Below, piece by piece: positions 23,185 to 31,418 of a stretch of 64,000 nt of DNA (positions within the stretch are counted from its first letter, which is position 1; every line of letters begins with the position of its first letter). The position numbers were made by a program, and so were the translations under genes. The notes below the pieces were generated by a model. It was given only the letters and a program-made list of their open reading frames with translations. It was not told the DNA's origin and searched no databases. This stretch comes from a virus: positions 1 to 64,000 of IMG/VR virus record IMGVR_UViG_3300046535_002009, one strand, 5' to 3'.

Positions 23185-23484
23185 GTGGCCGCCGAGAAGC
23201 ACGAGGACGAGGAGGTGAAGCGCGTGGTCGACACAGTCGACTCGCTCCATACGGTGGAAGACCCAACCGAGCGGGCGCGCAGGGCCGGGGCCCTACTCGC
23301 CGAGTGGCCGGTCCAGGCCGCGAGGCTGCGCGAGATCAGGCAGGCCGCAGTCCAGGACTTGCGGACGGACCAGGTGAGTTACCGCAACATCGCCAAGGCT
23401 CTGGGCCTCTCGGTCGCCAGAGTGCAGCAGATCGAAGCCGGCGCCCGGGGCAAGACCAAGACCTCCCCGGACAGCGGGGAGTAG
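23185..23484 (+). CDS. Small HTH regulator next to the palindrome
   Basis: The GTG follows GAAGGGAGCAGCG, so the product is 99 residues: an acidic helix, then LREIRQAAVQDLRTDQ and a sigma-region-4/LuxR-like HTH (SYRNIAKALGLSVARVQQIE). It lies 34 bases right of the 36-bp palindrome and is followed by a terminator, so it is a single-gene transcript. It shares its HTH pattern with the 39051-39302 protein. It is likely a repressor of the divergent promoters. Confidence 0.75.
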   Translation: MAAEKHEDEEVKRVVDTVDSLHTVEDPTERARRAGALLAEWPVQAARLREIRQAAVQDLRTDQVSYRNIAKALGLSVARVQQIEAGARGKTKTSPDSGE

Positions 23485-23501
23485 CCGCCAACAACGCAGC
23501 A

Positions 23502-23529
23502 AGGGCCCGGTGCGCTAACACCGAGCCCT
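23502..23529 (+). terminator. Terminator after the HTH regulator
   Basis: Two 5-bp helices (AGGGC/GCCCT and CGGTG/CACCG) separated by one C-A mismatch, with a 6-nt loop, 17 bases after the stop codon. It isolates the regulator from the replication genes. Confidence 0.6.
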
Positions 23530-23589
23530 CGAACACCGACCGCACCCACCAGGCCTGAGAAACCGCGGGTGCAGATCTGGAGCACCGCC

Positions 23590-23808
23590 ATGATGGCAGG
23601 TTCTGTCGCCATGCCCAAGACCACCCCCGCGGCGCTGATCGCCGCCCTCCCCCCGGACGCGCCGGTTCCGCTGCGCACCGCCTGGGTCGACGGCGCCCTG
23701 TTCGCCGCGTACAGCCCGGCCCAGCTCGACCGTCCCTCCGCCTGGGCCCTGCTCGGCGAGGCCGTCAACAGCATGCTGCGCGACATCACCCCGGCGGTGA
23801 CCGCGTGA
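23590..23808 (+). CDS. Hypothetical small protein (72 aa)
   Basis: The ATG at 23590 is placed 7 bases after GGAG; a Met at residue 8 is an alternative. The product (MMAGSVAMPKTTPAALIAAL...) is Ala/Pro-rich with a helical C-terminus. It couples to the next gene by GTGA. It precedes the replication gene, so a minor early role is likely. Confidence 0.55.
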   Translation: MMAGSVAMPKTTPAALIAALPPDAPVPLRTAWVDGALFAAYSPAQLDRPSAWALLGEAVNSMLRDITPAVTA

Positions 23809-23987
23809 CCGGCCTCATCGCCCGCCTGGGCGGCGCCTCCGGCCCGCACCACGCCGCGCTCACCGTCGCCAAGGCCGAGTCGGCCGGCTTCGAGGACGTC
23901 TCGATGACGTACCGGCCCGCGAGCGAGACCTTCGAGGTCCGCGGCACCCTGCCGGACGACGAGCTCAGCATCCCGACCGGCCGCTGA
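23805..23987 (+). CDS. Hypothetical small protein (60 aa)
   Basis: A GTG start overlaps the previous stop. The product, starting MTGLIARLGGASGPHHAAL, has an alpha-beta pattern ending FEVRGTLPDDELSIPTGR. No family is recognised. It is followed by a 107-base gap before the initiator gene. Confidence 0.55.
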   Translation: MTGLIARLGGASGPHHAALTVAKAESAGFEDVSMTYRPASETFEVRGTLPDDELSIPTGR

Positions 23988-24094
23988 GGCCGCCCTGCCG
24001 CCCGGGCCCGGGGCCCGGGCGGCGCCCACCCTGCTTCTCCCGTTTCCGCCGCGACCGCGGCGACGCACGTTGGAGTCCCACGCTGAACGCCACC

Positions 24095-25249
24095 ATGCCC
24101 GGATCGGCCATGCCCGATCCGGCCGAGCTCGACCAGCAGATCGAGATCCAGATCGGGCGCCGCGCGCCCTTCACGCAGATCGGTGACTGGGTCCTGGTCT
24201 CCGCTGTCTCCGACCGGGCGGTCGCCCTGTACTGCCGCCTGTCCATGCACATCAACGTGACCCGCGGGGACACCGAGGTCTGGCCTGCCCTTGAGGTCCT
24301 GGCCGAGTGGGCCGGATTCTCGAAGTCGGAGTCGATCACGCCGTACCTCGACGAGCTGGTGGTCATCGGCGCGGTGTCGGTCGAGCAGTCCCGGTACGCC
24401 AACGGCCTGCGGGCCCGGAACCGGTATGTCGTGCACCAGACGCCGGAGGCCGGCTACGTCGGGCCGCTCTCGGCCGCCGACTACTACGCGCTGCGCCGGG
24501 CCCGCCCGGACGACCTGGCCGCGTGGCGGGAGCAGCGGCGGGCGTGGATCGCCGATCAGGCCCGGGACATGGCGGCCCGGCGGAAGGAGGGGGCGAGGAA
24601 GAGGCGGCGCAGTGCGGCCGCGTCCGCACCCCCGCCGGGCGGGGTACGTACCCCGCTCCAGCGGGGTACGGCGCGAGCTGGGGCGACGCGGGACGAGGGC
24701 CTGTTTCCGGTACCCCGCTCCAGCGGGGTACGTACCCCGGTGCAGCGGGGTCCGGTACCCCGCCCCAGCGGGGTGGAACAAGACGTAGTTCAACCAGACG
24801 AAGTTCTTCTCTCTCCGTCGCCCGAGCCCGAGCCGGTCCCGGCCGCGCCGGAGAGAGAGACCACGGCTCCGCTGGACACCCACGACCAGGCGCAGCAGGT
24901 GGCCTCGGCCTGGGAGGCGGCGCGCGGCGGCCGACCGGTGCCGGCTGCGCGGCGGCAGGTGGCGGCGACGGCGGCCGAGCTGCTGGCGGCGGGCTGGTCG
25001 CTGGTGGACGTGACCGCGCTGGCGGAGGACATGGCGCGGGTGCAGCCCGCCTGGCGGGACCTGTCGAGCCACGCGGCGCACTGGCGGCCAGCACCGCCTG
25101 TGCGGGCGGCACTGGTGCTGCCGGAGTGGTGCGGGGAGTGCGAGGGTCCTGCGCTGGAGCAGCGGTGGGTGACCCGGCCGGACGGGGTTGGCCGGTGCGG
25201 CAGGTGCCACCCGCATGCGCAGAACCCGCAGGTCAGCTCGGCCGCGTGA
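24095..25249 (+). CDS. Replication initiator-like protein with internal origin
   Basis: A 384-residue protein. Residues about 15-120 form a winged-helix domain (ALYCRLSMHINVTRGDTEVW, then EWAGFSKSESITPYLDELVV), as in DnaD/phage O-type replication proteins. A basic linker encodes palindromic iterons at the DNA level. The C-terminal domain (residues about 260-384) ends with a CGEC...CGRC zinc-ribbon-like pair. This parallels lambda O, where the origin lies inside the initiator gene. The ATG lacks a near ribosome site, so a start a few codons away is possible. Confidence 0.7.
   Translation: MPGSAMPDPAELDQQIEIQIGRRAPFTQIGDWVLVSAVSDRAVALYCRLSMHINVTRGDTEVWPALEVLAEWAGFSKSESITPYLDELVVIGAVSVEQSRYANGLRARNRYVVHQTPEAGYVGPLSAADYYALRRARPDDLAAWREQRRAWIADQARDMAARRKEGARKRRRSAAASAPPPGGVRTPLQRGTARAGATRDEGLFPVPRSSGVRTPVQRGPVPRPSGVEQDVVQPDEVLLSPSPEPEPVPAAPERETTAPLDTHDQAQQVASAWEAARGGRPVPAARRQVAATAAELLAAGWSLVDVTALAEDMARVQPAWRDLSSHAAHWRPAPPVRAALVLPEWCGECEGPALEQRWVTRPDGVGRCGRCHPHAQNPQVSSAA
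24648..24776 (+). repeat. Palindromic iterons, candidate replication origin
   Basis: Four 22-bp units consist of GTACCCCGCT, then CC, then its complement AGCGGGGTAC. Copies at 24648 and 24710 are perfect; those at 24732 and 24755 are degenerate. A half-like copy precedes at 24629-24647. The last three are nearly contiguous. An AT-richer stretch (24775-24815) follows, a possible unwinding element. They lie inside the initiator gene. Confidence 0.7.
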
Positions 25250-25280
25250 GACCCAGCCTGCACATTTAGTGGGTACCCCC

Positions 25281-25331
25281 TTGACTGCGGATCCGCAGCA
25301 GTCCTAACGTGAATGCTGTCAGAGAGCAGCA
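25281..25331 (+). promoter_or_regulatory. Promoter/operator P1 of the first rightward operon
   Basis: TTGACT (25281-25286) and TAACGT (25305-25310) are spaced by 18. A 14-bp palindrome CTGCGGATCCGCAG overlaps the -35 and spacer. At the expected start site lies TGCTGTCAGAGAGCAGCA (25314-25331), an inverted TGCTG/CAGCA pair. P2 and P3 share the same arrangement, including an upstream GGGTACCC block. Confidence 0.75.
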
Positions 25332-25362
25332 GTTGTCGAAGCGGCAACCCCGGGAGAAGACG

Positions 25363-26040
25363 ATGACCACAACCCACCACGTCCGCACCGAGAACGGGAC
25401 CCCGACGCTCATCACCACCCGCGCCGCCCTCGACGAGATCAACGCCGGCATGATGGACAAGACCGTCAAGCGCACCATCCGGCAGATGTCCGCCGCTCGC
25501 GGTGAAGCCGACATCGAGTACCGCGACGGCCGGAAGGTCAGCATCCGGCGCGCCACCCCGGAGCAGATCGCCCAGCACACCGCACCGAAGCGGCCCGCTG
25601 ACGTGTCGGCCCGCGCACTCGCCGAGGAGATCGGCGTCTCATACGACGACGTCCACGACGCCGCGTCCGACCTCGCCTCCGAATGGTTCCCCGAGCACGG
25701 GCACCGCGCCGTCTTCCGCACCATCCCCGGTAACGACTTCGGCCTGTCCGCCGCCGCCGACGACGAGATCCGCAAGCGGGTCAAGCCGGAGACCGACGCG
25801 CACGGGCGCCGGATCATCTCCGTCAAGGGCAAGCGCTACATCGTCGCCAACCGCATCAGCCCCGCGAAGGTGACGGAGCACAGCAACGGCACGACGCACC
25901 GGTGGCCGGGCGGCGTGGACTACTGGAGCGAGCGCAACGGGGACACCTTCGGGCCCGTTTGTACCGCGCTCGGCAACAGCAAGCCGGGCACCGTCGGCGC
26001 CGCGATCTGGGCGACCGTCGCCGCCCTGCCGACCACCTGA
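25363..26040 (+). CDS. Hypothetical early protein (225 aa)
   Basis: The ATG at 25363 follows GGGAGAAGACG. The product (MTTTHHVRTENGTPTLITTR...) has a basic N-terminal half (KRTIRQMSAARGEADIEYRD), an HTH-like stretch (DVSARALAEEIGVSYDDVHD) and an RRIISVKGKRYIVANR segment. It is the first gene behind P1. DNA binding is plausible from the HTH pattern; I know no family. Confidence 0.65.
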   Translation: MTTTHHVRTENGTPTLITTRAALDEINAGMMDKTVKRTIRQMSAARGEADIEYRDGRKVSIRRATPEQIAQHTAPKRPADVSARALAEEIGVSYDDVHDAASDLASEWFPEHGHRAVFRTIPGNDFGLSAAADDEIRKRVKPETDAHGRRIISVKGKRYIVANRISPAKVTEHSNGTTHRWPGGVDYWSERNGDTFGPVCTALGNSKPGTVGAAIWATVAALPTT

Positions 26041-26126
26041 CACCCCACCAGCCGGGTCCGGCGGCCGAGGCACACACCGACCGCCGGACCAACCAACCCC
26101 TCACCACCCGACCGAAAGGCACCACC

Positions 26127-26753
26127 GTGACCGGCCTCGCCGACCGCCTCACCGACACCGCTGCCGGCTCCTGGGGCGAGGAGGCCTCGATCTGGCTCCT
26201 CGACATCCACGACCACTGGCTCCCCGAGCTGGAGCGCTGCGGCATGATCCGCACCGACGCCGACCTGCCGGACTACTCCGCCATCAACTGGTCGCTGGCC
26301 GCGTCCGCCGTCCTGACCCGCGGCGACAACCCGCTGATCGGGACCACCTCGGAGTGGCAGATCCTCGCGGTCGCCTGCTCCCTGACCGGGCGCCACGCAC
26401 TCGGGTGGGGCGACCTCTCCTTCGTCGACGGGCCGAACAAGCGCCTCGTCGTCCACGCCACCGCCTGGGCCTCGGGCGGCCGGGCCTTCGCTGACCAGTT
26501 GCACGTCCTCGCCACCCAGCTGTGGGTTGCCGACTACGACGGCGCCGAGATCACGGTCTGGTCGACCGCCGACAAGGCCCGCGAGTACTGCGACGACATC
26601 GCGAAGGTCGACCGGACGCCGGACACCCACTGGGACTGGGTTCCCGCGGAGGAGGGCGGCGAGCAGATGGTGTGGGTCCGGGAGCTCGACGACGCACCGC
26701 TCGCGGCCGGGCCCGGCCGCATCACGCCGATCACCATCGACCCGGCCAACTGA
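26127..26753 (+). CDS. Hypothetical early protein (208 aa)
   Basis: The GTG at 26127 follows GAAAGG. The 208-residue protein (MTGLADRLTDTAAGSWGEEA...) looks soluble and globular, with many Trp residues. No motif is recognised. It is the second gene of the P1 operon, separated from the first by 86 bases that hold nothing obvious. Confidence 0.65.
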   Translation: MTGLADRLTDTAAGSWGEEASIWLLDIHDHWLPELERCGMIRTDADLPDYSAINWSLAASAVLTRGDNPLIGTTSEWQILAVACSLTGRHALGWGDLSFVDGPNKRLVVHATAWASGGRAFADQLHVLATQLWVADYDGAEITVWSTADKAREYCDDIAKVDRTPDTHWDWVPAEEGGEQMVWVRELDDAPLAAGPGRITPITIDPAN

Positions 26754-26818
26754 CCGACGAATGTCCACCGTGGCGGCCGGACTCGCCGGCCGCCGCCTCG
26801 ATACCGAACGGATCCAGC

Positions 26819-27541
26819 ATGTCTGACACCTCTGTCACCCCGGCACCCACGCCCGAGCCGATCACCAACCAGGAGATCCCGGAGCTGGCGGACCGGGTCG
26901 CCCGCGAGCTGGTCCACTTCCTCCTCACCGAGTCCCGGAACTTCCTGGGCAACGGCGAGATCGACGAGGCCATCGGCAACGACAAGGACGCCGTCCGGCT
27001 CGATGCCCACACGCGCGGCCTGGTGTACGGCCAGGTCTGGGACGCGCTCGGCCGAGCCGCCGTCGAGTACCAGCCGCGCAACCACGTGCTCGCCGAGGCG
27101 GAGGAGATCGCCAGCTCGGTCATCGGGTGGGAGTGGCACCTCGACACCCTGAACGCGATCTGCGAGCGCCTGCGCGCCGCGCACGACAGCACCCCCAGAG
27201 TGTCGGCCTCCGACCGCGTCGCGGCCATCGCCACACGCGTCGCCGCGCTGCCCGTCTCCCCCGGCGGCGGCCGGATCACGGCCAGCCGCGACGAGATCCT
27301 ACGCGCGATCAACGGGAGCGCCCAGCCCGACACGGTCCGCATCAGCTCCCCGATCATCTGCTGCGGGTTCTGCGGCGACTTCCCCGTCGAGGAGGAGCAC
27401 CGCGACCACGGCGACCTGCGCTTCGTCGGCGACCCGGAGACAGCCGAGGCCGCCTGCATCGACTATCTGACCACCTACCGGGGCTGGAAGTTCACCGGGA
27501 CCGCGACCGAGACACGCTGCGGCGGCTGCATCAACGGCTGA
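26819..27541 (+). CDS. Hypothetical protein with C-terminal Cys pairs
   Basis: A 240-residue acidic, helical protein with CCGFCGDF near residue 180 and a final CGGC, consistent with a treble-clef or ribbon zinc site. Its start lies inside a possible 21-residue leader ORF (26761-26826) that would stop just after this ATG, so coupling is possible. No family is recognised. P1 operon. Confidence 0.65.
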   Translation: MSDTSVTPAPTPEPITNQEIPELADRVARELVHFLLTESRNFLGNGEIDEAIGNDKDAVRLDAHTRGLVYGQVWDALGRAAVEYQPRNHVLAEAEEIASSVIGWEWHLDTLNAICERLRAAHDSTPRVSASDRVAAIATRVAALPVSPGGGRITASRDEILRAINGSAQPDTVRISSPIICCGFCGDFPVEEEHRDHGDLRFVGDPETAEAACIDYLTTYRGWKFTGTATETRCGGCING

Positions 27542-27620
27542 CCCGTCACCGCAGGGCCGGCCAGGAACAGTCGGCCCGTGCAACACCCCGCCAACCCAAC
27601 TCCACGGAAGGAGCCCCTCG

Positions 27621-27887
27621 ATGCCCACCACTCCGACTCGCGCACCCGGCTCGGCGCAGCGCCGGACCGTCCGGGCCACCGAGTGCCCGGTCCGGATCTG
27701 GGTCGAGGACCACACCCTGGGCGGCCGGACGTTCTCCGTGAACTCCCGCTCCCCCCGGCGGCCGCACGGCCGGGTCGTCACCATCGACCGGATCGAGGTC
27801 CGCGACCACCTCCGGTACGGCACCACGACCGACGGGGACCAGGTCCGGCTCGGCGGCACCTCGGCAGACCTGTGGGTCGAAGCCTGA
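27621..27887 (+). CDS. Small basic beta-rich protein (88 aa)
   Basis: The ATG follows a strong GGAAGGAG site. The product (MPTTPTRAPGSAQRRTVRAT...) has a basic, Pro-rich start, then strand-like segments (RVVTIDRIEVRDHLRYGTTT). It is the last gene of the P1 operon. Function is unknown. Confidence 0.65.
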   Translation: MPTTPTRAPGSAQRRTVRATECPVRIWVEDHTLGGRTFSVNSRSPRRPHGRVVTIDRIEVRDHLRYGTTTDGDQVRLGGTSADLWVEA

Positions 27888-27931
27888 CCCTGCCTCGACT
27901 ACGGGCCGACCAGGCGGATCCCTGTCCTGGG

Positions 27932-27982
27932 TGCTGCAAATCGCAGCATTCTGTTGTCAGTGCGCAGCAACCTCGGTAGTGT
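27932..27982 (+). promoter_or_regulatory. Promoter/operator P4 of the RNA-repair operon
   Basis: Two inverted elements lie side by side: TGCTGC-AAATC-GCAGCA (27932-27948) and TGTTG-TCAGTGCG-CAGCA (27952-27969), variants of the operator seen at P1-P3. TTGTCA within the second and TAGTGT (27977-27982) form a possible promoter with a 16-base spacer. It lies in the 290-base gap before the RNA-repair operon, which otherwise holds only an untranslated leader. Confidence 0.6.
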
Positions 27983-28177
27983 CGTTCCACGCCACCGGGC
28001 CGCCGTCCCGCACCGGCGGCCCGGTGGCCACGGAGGCACGCGCGCACCGACCTGCGCCGCTGAGCCCCGACAGTGCGGGCCCGGCCCGACCCCCCTCAGG
28101 GCCGGCCCGCACGCCCCTACCGCAGCTCCCACCCCGACCCGTCGCAGCGTCGGCGGCACACCCCCACGGAGCCCCGC

Positions 28178-28453
28178 ATGGTCTTCATAGCCACCCACCA
28201 GGACGCCTACCTCGCGGCCACCAAGGTCCACCCGGGCGCAGCCAAGTTCCACGTGCACGACCTCGACTCCCGGCTCGTCGGCTTCACCTTCGCGCTCCGC
28301 GGCGGCCGTACCTACGCGTGGATCACCAGCGCTGGCCAGATCGGCACCACTGCCTGCGACAGCCGGAGCGCCGCCCTGCTGGACCTCCTGGCGGCCGTCA
28401 TCCAGCCGGAACACCGGCGCGCCACCCAGGCGTCCTACGCCCTCCACTCCTGA
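28178..28453 (+). CDS. Hypothetical protein, first gene of the RNA-repair operon
   Basis: A 91-residue alpha-beta protein (MVFIATHQDAYLAATKVHPG...) with FHVHDLDSRLVGFTFALRGG. It lies 15 bases before the RNA ligase start, in the same transcript. No family is recognised. The site before the ATG (CGGAGCCCCGC) gives a GGAG 7 bases upstream. Confidence 0.65.
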   Translation: MVFIATHQDAYLAATKVHPGAAKFHVHDLDSRLVGFTFALRGGRTYAWITSAGQIGTTACDSRSAALLDLLAAVIQPEHRRATQASYALHS

Positions 28454-28467
28454 AGGACACCCACCCG

Positions 28468-29628
28468 ATGAGCACCTTCATCTGCGCCCCGACCGGGCAC
28501 CTGACCCTCGACGACCTGTTCGCTCCCCAGGACCTGACGGCTGCGATCGACGCCAGCCACGTAACCCGGAAGTCGCACCCCGAGCTGCCGCTCTCCATCT
28601 ACACCTACACCGCGGTCTGCCAGTACGCGCAGATCTGGACCCCCATCACCACCCAGTGCCGGGGCCTGATCGCCGACGACCGCACTGGTGAGATCGTCGC
28701 CCTGCCGTTCCCGAAGATCTTCGTCACCGGTCTCCACACCGGCCTCCACGCGTACGCCCCCGCGCTGCCGACCGATGAGCGGTTCGAGATCTTCGAGAAG
28801 GCCGACGGGTCCCTGATCATCGTGTTCCACTACGCCGGGCGCTGGCATGCAGCGTCCAAGGGGTCGTTCATCTCCGAGCAGGCCCAGTGGGCGCAGGCCC
28901 TCCTCGACCGGTCCGACATCTCCCGCCTCGACCCCGGCCTGACCTACCTCGCCGAGGCGATCTACCCGGGCAACCGGATCGTCGTCGACTACGGCGGCCG
29001 GGAGGAGCTGATGCTTCTCGCCGCGTTCCGGCCCGCCGACGGCACCGAGGAGCTCCTGTCCGCCGTCACCCCAGACTGGGCACCGATCGGCCCGGTGGTG
29101 CGCTCCTGGGGCCTGTCCTCGGACATCACCGCCTTGGAGAAGCTCGCCACCCAGGACAGCAGCGTCGATGGCCGGGCCGTCGGGGGCACCGAGGAGGAGG
29201 GCTGGATCGTCCGCTTCGAGTCCGGGCTCCGCGCGAAGATCAAGCTGTCCGCTTACCTGACGCTCCACCGGCTCTACACCGGCACCAACCAACGCACCGT
29301 CTGGGCAGCCCTCGCCAACGGTGAGGATCTGGCCGGCCTGTTCGACCGCGTGCCCGACGAGTTCCGCGAGTGGGTCGATGAGATCGCAGTGCGACTGCGC
29401 GCCGAGCACAAGAAGCTCATCGAGCAGGCCGGCTGGGACTACGCCGCGATCGTCGTCGTCATGGCCCCCGGCGCAAGCCGCAAGGAGTTCGCCGCAGCCG
29501 CGGCCCAGTACAGCAACAGGTCCGCGCTGTTCCTCCTCCACGACCAGCGGTACGCGGCACTCACCGCCTGGGCGTGGAAGCAGGTCCGGCCGGCCGCCGA
29601 GGCTCCGTTCAAGGCAGGCGACGAGTGA
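28468..29628 (+). CDS. T4 Rnl1-like RNA ligase
   Basis: A 386-residue ATP-dependent ligase. Motif I is EKADGS with Lys111 as the likely AMP-accepting residue. Upstream is CRGLIAD, downstream EEGWIVRF (motif IV) and RAKIKLS (motif V), in the Rnl1 order. T4 Rnl1 seals tRNA cut by the host PrrC anticodon nuclease. Here it sits in one transcript with a kinase/phosphatase and an RlaP nucleotidyltransferase, the partners known from RNA-repair cassettes. Confidence 0.88.
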   Translation: MSTFICAPTGHLTLDDLFAPQDLTAAIDASHVTRKSHPELPLSIYTYTAVCQYAQIWTPITTQCRGLIADDRTGEIVALPFPKIFVTGLHTGLHAYAPALPTDERFEIFEKADGSLIIVFHYAGRWHAASKGSFISEQAQWAQALLDRSDISRLDPGLTYLAEAIYPGNRIVVDYGGREELMLLAAFRPADGTEELLSAVTPDWAPIGPVVRSWGLSSDITALEKLATQDSSVDGRAVGGTEEEGWIVRFESGLRAKIKLSAYLTLHRLYTGTNQRTVWAALANGEDLAGLFDRVPDEFREWVDEIAVRLRAEHKKLIEQAGWDYAAIVVVMAPGASRKEFAAAAAQYSNRSALFLLHDQRYAALTAWAWKQVRPAAEAPFKAGDE

Positions 29629-30035
29629 GCGACTTCGTCCTCATCGAGGAGAACTGGCTCCAGAAGGTCTTCGTGCGGGCCTGGGAGCCCGGGGACGGCC
29701 TGACCTGCTCGCACGCCAAGGCCGCTCCCCGTGACCTCCCCTGCACCGAACCCGTCGCAGTCACGGTGACGGAGGACAAGCGCGAGACCTCCCGCACGGG
29801 TCGGTGGAGCCGGACGGACACACGGCGGCTGCTGTGCCGCAACCACGCGCCCGGCCTGGCGCGGCCCAGCCAGATCCACGCCGACGCCAGGAAGGCCGCC
29901 CTGGAGCGCCTCGCCGTGGAGAACTGGGCGACCTACCAGCGCTACGTGGACGAGGAGATCCAGTCCCGGAGGGACCAGGCCCTTGTGCAGGCGCCGCCCG
30001 AGATTCGCCGCATCGTCCTCGGCGAGGACGCGTGA
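29625..30035 (+). CDS. Hypothetical protein coupled to the RNA ligase (136 aa)
   Basis: The GTG overlaps the ligase stop (GTGA). The protein has LTCSHAKAAPRDLPCTE and LLCRNHAPG, Cys/His spacings that could form a zinc site, followed by a charged helix ending in EEIQSRRDQALVQ. It could be an RNA-binding or adaptor subunit, but only context suggests this. Confidence 0.65.
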   Translation: MSDFVLIEENWLQKVFVRAWEPGDGLTCSHAKAAPRDLPCTEPVAVTVTEDKRETSRTGRWSRTDTRRLLCRNHAPGLARPSQIHADARKAALERLAVENWATYQRYVDEEIQSRRDQALVQAPPEIRRIVLGEDA

Positions 30036-30076
30036 ACACGCGGCCATCCGCAGCTACCAGAATGTCGAGGCCACCG

Positions 30077-30646
30077 ATGACCGATCTGTTTGCACGTGCA
30101 GCAAAGATCTTCAAGACCGGCCCCGACGGCATCGTCTGGCCCTACGGCCTCAGCGTCCCGGACCGCCGCCGCACCGGGCTCAGCAAGGCGAAGTGGCAGT
30201 GGATGGCCGATCACGCCCGCGCGGCGCAGCTGTCCATCGTGGAATGGGCAGAACACCACGAGGTCAAGGCAAGCCCGATCGGCTGCTGCCCACTCTGGTT
30301 GGCGCGCCCGAGCAGCAGACGCTGCAAGTTCGGTACTTGCCGTAACTACGGCGGCTTGGACTACCTGTGGCTGGACCACCCGATGGGGTGGCTGAAGGAT
30401 GGCAGGCCAGCAGTGCTGACCAGCGCGCCCTACAGGCTGTACGACGAGGACCGCGGCCACATCAACGAATGGCTGCAGAAGGACGACCGGCTGCGCGCCG
30501 ACTTCGGTGGCGGCTGGTACGGCTACAGCACAACGCAGATCGTGATGTGGCGAACGGACCGCATCACAGGTGTCGCGCCCGCCCCGGATCCGCACGGCGA
30601 GGTGAGCCTTGCCGCCCGAACCACGTCACTCGAAGGCGGCATCTGA
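30077..30646 (+). CDS. Hypothetical protein with Cys cluster (189 aa)
   Basis: I chose the ATG at 30077 because GAGG lies just upstream; a GTG at 30032 overlapping the previous stop is the alternative. Residues include ASPIGCCPLWLARPSSRRCK and FGTCRNYGGLDYLWLDHPMG, a possible zinc knuckle. Trp and Tyr are frequent. No family is recognised. It is the third unknown gene within the RNA-repair operon. Confidence 0.6.
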   Translation: MTDLFARAAKIFKTGPDGIVWPYGLSVPDRRRTGLSKAKWQWMADHARAAQLSIVEWAEHHEVKASPIGCCPLWLARPSSRRCKFGTCRNYGGLDYLWLDHPMGWLKDGRPAVLTSAPYRLYDEDRGHINEWLQKDDRLRADFGGGWYGYSTTQIVMWRTDRITGVAPAPDPHGEVSLAARTTSLEGGI

Positions 30647-31026
30647 TGGGTGCTCTGCACCTCGCAGTAGTCCACCAGACGCCGTTCCCGCCCCGCCGTC
30701 GGCGCGGTGGCGGCCGCCGCGGTGGCGGCGGCCGGCGGTTCCTCATCCCGTCTGGGTCGTGCGAGCCCTGCCGCGACCACTGGCACCACCGCTGCCGCGG
30801 CGTCGACGTCCTCGACGAGCACCGCCCGGACTGCCGCTGCCCTTGTGGCGACCCGCGCGACCCCACCGGGCTGCGGCTCAGCGCCGCCGCCTGGACCGAC
30901 CTCGCCCAGCACGTCCCTCAGCAGGTCTGGGTCGCCGTCCAGTTGCAGAGCCTCCGCGAAGGCGGCGGCGTCTTCGTCTGCGCGTGGCGGTCGGACGACA
31001 ACGGCCTGCGGTCGGCACTGCGGTGA
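30646..31026 (+). CDS. Basic zinc-finger-like protein (126 aa)
   Basis: The ATG overlaps the upstream stop (TGATG). A Gly/Arg-rich stretch (about residues 17-32) precedes CEPCRDHWHHRC and CRCPCGDP, a dense Cys/His cluster. Arg/Gly repeats with zinc fingers often bind RNA, so a nucleic-acid-binding role is reasonable, as inference. It couples to the next gene by GTGA. Confidence 0.6.
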   Translation: MGALHLAVVHQTPFPPRRRRGGGRRGGGGRRFLIPSGSCEPCRDHWHHRCRGVDVLDEHRPDCRCPCGDPRDPTGLRLSAAAWTDLAQHVPQQVWVAVQLQSLREGGGVFVCAWRSDDNGLRSALR

Positions 31027-31418
31027 GCGAGGTCGACGACCTCCGGGCGGAGAACGAGCAGCTCCGCCTCGCGCTCGCCGCGGCGCAGCGCCCCATCCCC
31101 GCGCTGCCGACCGAGCACGACGGAGAGCCGATCACCTGGCGCCCGTGGGAGCCCTCCCCGGTGATCCTCTGCTTCAAGGCCGGGGACCTCAACATCTGCC
31201 CGCAGTGCGACCACCCGGGCCCCTCTCTCCTCGCCCTCGGCCTGGCCGGCCCAGGCCGCCCCGTCATCCGCTTCAACGCCCGGCGCTGCCCCGGCTGTCA
31301 GGAGATGGCCGTCTACGAGCGCCGCCACCACCAGTACCGAATCGGCGCCGAGCTGGTCGAGATCGCCTACCACCCGCCGCACACCGGCCCGTTCCCTACA
31401 CCGAGAGAAGCGTCATGA
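31023..31418 (+). CDS. Zinc-ribbon-like protein (131 aa)
   Basis: A GTG start overlaps the previous stop. An N-terminal short coiled coil (VDDLRAENEQLRLALAAAQ) is followed by CPQCDHPG and, 30 residues on, CPGCQ: a four-Cys ribbon. Its ATGA overlap with the RlaP gene puts it firmly in the RNA-repair transcript. Function is unknown. Confidence 0.65.
   Translation: MSEVDDLRAENEQLRLALAAAQRPIPALPTEHDGEPITWRPWEPSPVILCFKAGDLNICPQCDHPGPSLLALGLAGPGRPVIRFNARRCPGCQEMAVYERRHHQYRIGAELVEIAYHPPHTGPFPTPREAS

Noticed and set aside
24629-24776. A short CRISPR-like array
   Set aside because: The repeats are palindromic, partly contiguous, lack uniform spacers and lie inside a coding gene; iterons explain them better.
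23786-25216. A 476-codon minus-strand frame opposite the initiator gene
   Set aside because: It is a shadow; the plus-strand frame has the winged-helix pattern and the leftward frame has no start context.
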